This document shows positions 60,525-64,000 of a DNA stretch of 64,000 bases, one piece after another. Location: positions 2,294,001 to 2,358,000 of the forward strand of contig JACJYL010000001.1 in the NCBI GenBank assembly GCA_020636105.1, given 5' to 3'. Position 1 is the first letter of the stretch; every line of letters begins with the position of its first letter. This DNA comes from Lewinellaceae bacterium. GTDB taxonomy: Bacteria; Bacteroidota; Bacteroidia; Chitinophagales; Saprospiraceae. The translations under genes were made by a program, and so were the position numbers. A model generated the notes under the pieces. The model searched no databases. It saw nothing but the letters and a program-made list of their open reading frames with translations, and was not told where the DNA came from.

Positions 60525-61396
60525 TTGCTCATATCATAAAATATGCCAACGGAGTAGCTGGGTCTGGCGGCAATGATTTCTCCGCGCCAGGCTCCGGCGA
60601 AGGCGGCGGACACCCCTACCCTCTTGGTCATATAATAATTGGTTTCCAGTGAGAAACTGATGTATTCCGTATTGTTCGCAAAAATAGTAGTGCTGTTATT
60701 GCTGGCTGCTGTGGCTCCATTTTTGAAAGACTCTATGCCGCCGACACGGCCGGTGACCCATAATTTTTGGTTAAAAAAACCTGCCCCAAGTTCGACCCCG
60801 AATCTGAACTCTTCCGAATATTCTTTTGTCCGGTTGTTAAAGCCCACGTAGGCGCTGGTATATCCCGCCACCTTTTTACCGAAATTCAAACTTGTTCCGG
60901 CATCGATCTGTACCATCTGGTTGAATTCCCCGTCACCTGTCTGCAAATTTTCAAAGGTCCCGCCTCCCGTTATGCCGGTGGGTATTCCGAAAAATACGGA
61001 GGCGGCGATCAGGAATCTGGCGCCCGGTTTGGTCAAACCGTATTTCAACCCAACATCAATGTCTCCCAAACCGTTGATGGCTTCTCCCTTTACCAATACT
61101 TCCCCGGTGGTTCGGGAGATCAGGTTGTTCATATAATTCCTGCTAAAGAGGGGCGCATTTACAATACCGGTCAGCCGGTCAGTGAGGCCATATTCGGCAT
61201 AAACGGCGGTATTGAATATGCCTGTAGTAAGATTGGGGTCGATCAATCCTTCGTCGGTATAATGCTGATCAAAAACGACCCACCATTCTGATAATTTAAA
61301 ATATCCTTGCCCTTTTTTTTGAGGCCAGGGTCCGCCCGCCGTTAAAGTACCCAGGAAAATAAAAAGCATTATCCCGGTAGTGATCGTTTTGTTCAT
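60521..61396 (-). CDS. Outer-membrane beta-barrel protein
   Basis: A 291-residue protein with a signal peptide ending near LTAGG. The mature chain alternates polar and hydrophobic residues with many aromatic strand ends (GYFKLSEWWVVF, YTSAYVGFNNRT, YISFSLETNYYMTKRVGVSA) and ends in a strand (YSVGIFYDMSK). This fits a barrel of about 12-14 strands like those in the transporter/FadL-like families, but no signature decides the substrate. It lies between a DM13 lipoprotein and an FMN reductase on the same strand and is coupled to the latter. Confidence 0.8.
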   Translation of the reverse strand: MNKTITTGIMLFIFLGTLTAGGPWPQKKGQGYFKLSEWWVVFDQHYTDEGLIDPNLTTGIFNTAVYAEYGLTDRLTGIVNAPLFSRNYMNNLISRTTGEVLVKGEAINGLGDIDVGLKYGLTKPGARFLIAASVFFGIPTGITGGGTFENLQTGDGEFNQMVQIDAGTSLNFGKKVAGYTSAYVGFNNRTKEYSEEFRFGVELGAGFFNQKLWVTGRVGGIESFKNGATAASNNSTTIFANNTEYISFSLETNYYMTKRVGVSAAFAGAWRGEIIAARPSYSVGIFYDMSK

Positions 61397-61430
61397 CTGT
61401 TTAAAAATTTATTAATTTTTTGAATGCTTA

Positions 61431-61529
61431 GGAACAGTTCAAAAATAAATTGACAATTTTAATCATGTAAATCACTAAAAATCAACACTTTTACATTTTT
61501 AATTTATCATTCTAAATTTTACATTTCCC
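61431..61529 (+). repeat. Dispersed AT-rich intergenic repeat, copy B (99 bases)
   Basis: It is identical to 27748-27846 except for one A/G difference. It fills the gap between the DM13 gene and the barrel gene and ends at the base before the DM13 stop codon. Confidence 0.9.
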
Positions 61530-62207
61530 TTATAATATCTCCCCATCCCCAACCTTCACATTAAAAGGCTTACAAAAATAAAGTACGTAACTGTAATCAT
61601 TGATGCCAACATTGGGAATCATGTAGGAATGTGCCCCTGAAAAGACTTCCACTTTGGCAATTTCCAAGGCATTGGCCGTGGTGGTATTGTTGTTGGACAA
61701 ATACACGTATAACCCGGGCAAAGCAGTTGAGGCATTATAATTATTTGCGAACTCCAAAATCAAATTATCCCCATCCGCTTTGAGGGTGAAATCACCTGTC
61801 AGGGCATAGGAGCTTGTTGAAGCGACGGTTCCGCTTTTCTCTCCCGGCTGGACAACCGTTGAACTGCCGGCCTGCACTTCTATTTCATCCCGCAGCACTT
61901 TGCTTCCATCATTGTATTCAACGGCAATTATGGACGTTCCCACCTGGAGGGCCTCACTCAAACCGGTATTCATATCGATTGAAATAATATCAGGGTGCGA
62001 ACTGCTCCATACCACCGGAACCGATTCTTCTTTCCCCACATTATTCAAATACATGGCCTTAAACTGGAAAGTGTCGCCAACGGCAATAGTGTCCGCAATG
62101 GTGGTAATCCGAAGAACAGGATCCACTTCATCGTCAACATAATCATCCTTAATACAGCCGGAAAAAAGGGCGGTAAGCATAATTGAAAACAAAAGGAATT
62201 GCTTCAT
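61530..62207 (-). CDS. DM13-domain lipoprotein
   Basis: A 225-residue lipoprotein (lipobox LFSGC, Cys18). Residues about 33-112 look like a bacterial Ig-like (Big_2) domain (VVWSSSHPDIISIDMNTGL). Residues 118-222 form a DM13 domain: EKSGTVASTSSYALTGDFTL, LPGLYVYLS and the conserved cysteine C212 in LYFCKPFNV. DM13 domains have been proposed to act in electron transfer through this cysteine. A barrel protein and a flavin reductase follow on the same strand, which fits a redox theme, although a 99-base repeat lies between. Confidence 0.85.
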   Translation of the reverse strand: MKQFLLFSIMLTALFSGCIKDDYVDDEVDPVLRITTIADTIAVGDTFQFKAMYLNNVGKEESVPVVWSSSHPDIISIDMNTGLSEALQVGTSIIAVEYNDGSKVLRDEIEVQAGSSTVVQPGEKSGTVASTSSYALTGDFTLKADGDNLILEFANNYNASTALPGLYVYLSNNNTTTANALEIAKVEVFSGAHSYMIPNVGINDYSYVLYFCKPFNVKVGDGEIL

Positions 62208-62300
62208 GGCTTTATGTTTTATAATTTTACGAGCTATTATTTATGGAAAGATAACTTATGAACCATTCCCCGGGGAAAAGGGTTTATGGAATTTCCATCA

Positions 62301-62320
62301 ATTGTCCTTCAAGGGACAAT
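62301..62320. promoter_or_regulatory. Small inverted repeat in a divergent promoter region
   Basis: ATTGTCC and GGACAAT with a 6-base centre stand between the divergent DM13 gene and the gene at 62444. It could be an operator, but only 7 base pairs support it. Confidence 0.25.
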
Positions 62321-62443
62321 CTCCATACCATTCCATTAACAGACCAGTATCGTTTTTAACAATCCTCCCAGGATTTTGTCATTGCTTTTGAACCTAAAAA
62401 TGTTTACTTTTAGAAATATTAAAAATCATTAATCCAACCATTT

Positions 62444-62851
62444 ATGAAATCATCAATTGGCGTTTGGATCGACAAATCACAGGCAAGAATCATTTCACCT
62501 ACCGCCCTCCTAGAAACCATTTCTTCCGATATCGAAATCAGGCCCAGATATGAAGGAGAAGGAAAAGAGTACGGTCGCTTTGGCAATCAGTACATGACAT
62601 TGGAAAAAACGAAACAACATCGCCTGGAACAGCAGGAGATGAATTATCTAAAAACAGTGATCAATACCATCAAGGACTCAGAAAGGATTTTGATCTTTGG
62701 CCCTGCCCAGGTAAAAAATAAGCTGGAACATCTGCTTGAAGAAGATTATGCGACCAAAGGAAAGGTTATTGACGTGGTTGCGGCCGAAAAGATGACCGAC
62801 AAACAATTGGTGGCCTTCGTTCGGGAATACTACGGAGAACTGGATAAATGA
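62444..62851 (+). CDS. Small conserved soluble protein, eRF1-domain-like
   Basis: A 135-residue cytoplasmic protein. It begins MKSSIGVWIDKSQARIISPT, and a later segment reads SERILIFGPAQVKNKLEHLL. This layout recalls the small RNase-H-like or eRF1 domain-like proteins annotated in places as 'host attachment' or stress proteins. I know no tested function for it. A hydrophilic middle part (50-75) breaks the two halves. It faces the DUF1003 gene, with 22 bases between the stops. Confidence 0.7.
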   Translation: MKSSIGVWIDKSQARIISPTALLETISSDIEIRPRYEGEGKEYGRFGNQYMTLEKTKQHRLEQQEMNYLKTVINTIKDSERILIFGPAQVKNKLEHLLEEDYATKGKVIDVVAAEKMTDKQLVAFVREYYGELDK

Positions 62852-62873
62852 ACCGAATCAATTGATTCCCAGG

Positions 62874-63572
62874 TTATTTATTTTCCATTTTGGTGAGTAT
62901 GTCATTCATCATTTCTATTTGTACTTTCTGCATTTCCATTAATTCTTGCTGTTGATGAAGAATTAAATGATCCATTTTTTCATGCAAGGTTCTGATTTCC
63001 AATTCAGATTTCAGATTTATGGTATAATCTTTTATGGCCCTATCCCTGTCTTTTCCTTCCTGTCGGTTTTGGCTCATCATGATTACCGGGGCCTGCATGG
63101 AGGCAATACACGACAAAATCAAATTTAAAAGAATAAAAGGGTAAGGGTCAAAACCTTTATTCATCAGCAAGAAAATATTCATGGCTATCCAGATAAAAAT
63201 GAAAACACTAAAAGAAATAATGAACGTCCAACTGCCTCCAAAAACAGCTACCTTATCGGCAAGCCTTTGGCCGAAAGTGGCTTTTTCTGCCTGGTTTTCG
63301 CTAATATTATCAGAAAGAATAGAATTTTGGGCAATGGAATTTAACACCTGTTTTTCCAATTCAGAAAGATCCTCTTTTTGCTGAGAAACATAATTGTACA
63401 CATATTTTTCTCTATAATTGTTCAGTTCCGCGATAGAAATGTAATCATCAAGCGTAAAATCAGGAAAGTCCTTTTGGATCAGGTCAAAAATGGAATGCCG
63501 GATCAATTTGGCCGAGACTTTTTTATTTGAGGGGAGTTCACTTTTTGAGATGGCGCTATAATACTTTTTCAT
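62874..63572 (-). CDS. DUF1003 membrane protein
   Basis: A 232-residue inner-membrane protein. The DUF1003 core includes ATFGQRLADKVAVFGGSWTF, two transmembrane helices (about 115-132 and 145-162) and the loop APVIMMSQNRQEGKDRDRA, which is the family hallmark. Helical N- and C-terminal arms extend it; the C-terminal arm is a likely coiled coil (LHEKMDHLILHQQQELMEMQ). The family has no settled function. Only 24 bases separate it from the MgtC-family gene upstream, so they may be cotranscribed. Confidence 0.88.
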   Translation of the reverse strand: MKKYYSAISKSELPSNKKVSAKLIRHSIFDLIQKDFPDFTLDDYISIAELNNYREKYVYNYVSQQKEDLSELEKQVLNSIAQNSILSDNISENQAEKATFGQRLADKVAVFGGSWTFIISFSVFIFIWIAMNIFLLMNKGFDPYPFILLNLILSCIASMQAPVIMMSQNRQEGKDRDRAIKDYTINLKSELEIRTLHEKMDHLILHQQQELMEMQKVQIEMMNDILTKMENK

Positions 63573-63596
63573 GGAGTTCTTTTTAAAGGCTTTATT

Positions 63597-64000
63597 TTAG
63601 GGTCGGTTATTTCTTTTCTCGAGCCAGTTGTCTATCCGAAGCAGGAAGGCATTGACGACAATGATCAACCCGGCACTGATGAGGGATTCTCTTAGAAAAC
63701 CCGCTCCGGCCAAAGAGCCCACGGCCGAACTGCACCAGATAGTGGCTGCAGTCGTCAGTCCCTGAACATCCCGGCCCTGGTGCAAAATCACCCCTGCCCC
63801 AAGGAAGCCGATTCCAACCACAACTTGTCCGATCACCCTGGTAGGATCACCGCCTTCCGAAGCCATTTGAACCGAGATCAGGACATACATAGCTGCCCCG
63901 ATCGTAACCAGTGTATTGGTACGTAACCCTGCGCTTTTATGATGCCACTGCCGTTCCAGGCCGATGGCTACTCCCCCTGCCAGCGCCACCAGGAGGCGGA
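63597..64000 (-). CDS. MgtC/SapB family membrane protein, 5' end outside the window
   Basis: About 134 residues are visible; the reading frame continues past the right edge, so the GTG at 63987-63989 need not be the start. The family motif GLERQWHHKSAGLRTNTLV and GVGFLGAGVI-like segment (VVGIGFLGAGVILHQGRDV) are present, with four hydrophobic helices. MgtC proteins are inner-membrane factors linked to magnesium and acid stress and to control of ATP synthase. The C-terminal ACT-like domain of true MgtC is absent, so this is the short SapB-type form. Confidence 0.9.
   Translation of the reverse strand, partial: RLLVALAGGVAIGLERQWHHKSAGLRTNTLVTIGAAMYVLISVQMASEGGDPTRVIGQVVVGIGFLGAGVILHQGRDVQGLTTAATIWCSSAVGSLAGAGFLRESLISAGLIIVVNAFLLRIDNWLEKRNNRP

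Noticed and set aside
1..64000. tRNA or rRNA genes
   Set aside because: Intergenic gaps were read on both strands for a T-arm like GGTTCGAATCC with an acceptor stem and for rRNA-like blocks; none was found.

Overview
The window is chromosomal DNA of a Bacteroidota bacterium, most likely a member of the Saprospiria or a near relative. The evidence is threefold. Three very large secreted proteins end in type IX secretion (T9SS) sorting domains. Several genes carry the Bacteroidota housekeeping promoter (TTTG about 19 bases before TAnnTTTG). The ribosomal cluster has the order usual for the phylum: map-infA-rpmJ are present, tuf is missing after fusA, and the S4, S14 and L36 proteins have lost their zinc-binding cysteines. 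The phylum is well supported; the class is an inference.

Layout. 1-1.7 kb: a superoxide dismutase cut by the window edge, and a membrane-anchored class III nucleotide cyclase. 1.9-8.8 kb: a 2276-residue surface protein with FG-GAP repeats, an ASPIC/UnbV domain, 22 PKD repeats and a T9SS tail. 9-13 kb: a lipoprotein FKBP isomerase and a translationally coupled VWA/MoxR-type AAA+ pair. 12.9-16.3 kb: a second T9SS cargo with alternating A-B-A-B-A repeats. 16.4-27.7 kb: an accessory regulatory block with a helical-repeat protein, a GH15 glucoamylase, envelope proteins, a LytTR response regulator, a hybrid histidine kinase with REC and HPt domains, and an ECF sigma factor. 27.9-34.2 kb: formate-tetrahydrofolate ligase, a lipoprotein and an M16 zinc protease. 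34.5-54.5 kb: a 33-gene str/S10/spc/alpha ribosomal supercluster on the minus strand, from rpsL to rplQ. 54.9-64 kb: a third T9SS cargo, a GT-C-type membrane glycosyltransferase, a DM13 lipoprotein/outer-membrane barrel/flavodoxin-like reductase set, a small soluble protein, a DUF1003 protein and an MgtC-family protein cut by the right edge.

The most unusual signal is in the accessory block. Four genes (GH15 glucoamylase, lipoprotein, PepSY-like secreted protein, DUF4783 protein) each have GTGACTT, exactly 16 bases, then CTTTT(C/A) shortly upstream. This differs from the housekeeping promoter and looks like the target of an alternative sigma factor. An ECF sigma gene lies immediately before one of the four, so a local regulon is proposed.

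The second notable theme is repetitive intergenic DNA: heptanucleotide arrays at four loci, 9- and 10-base arrays, a dispersed 100-160 bp AT-rich element with four copies (one interrupted by a precise 26-base palindrome), and several long transcript hairpins. Three hairpins stand in a row between rpsD and rpoA.
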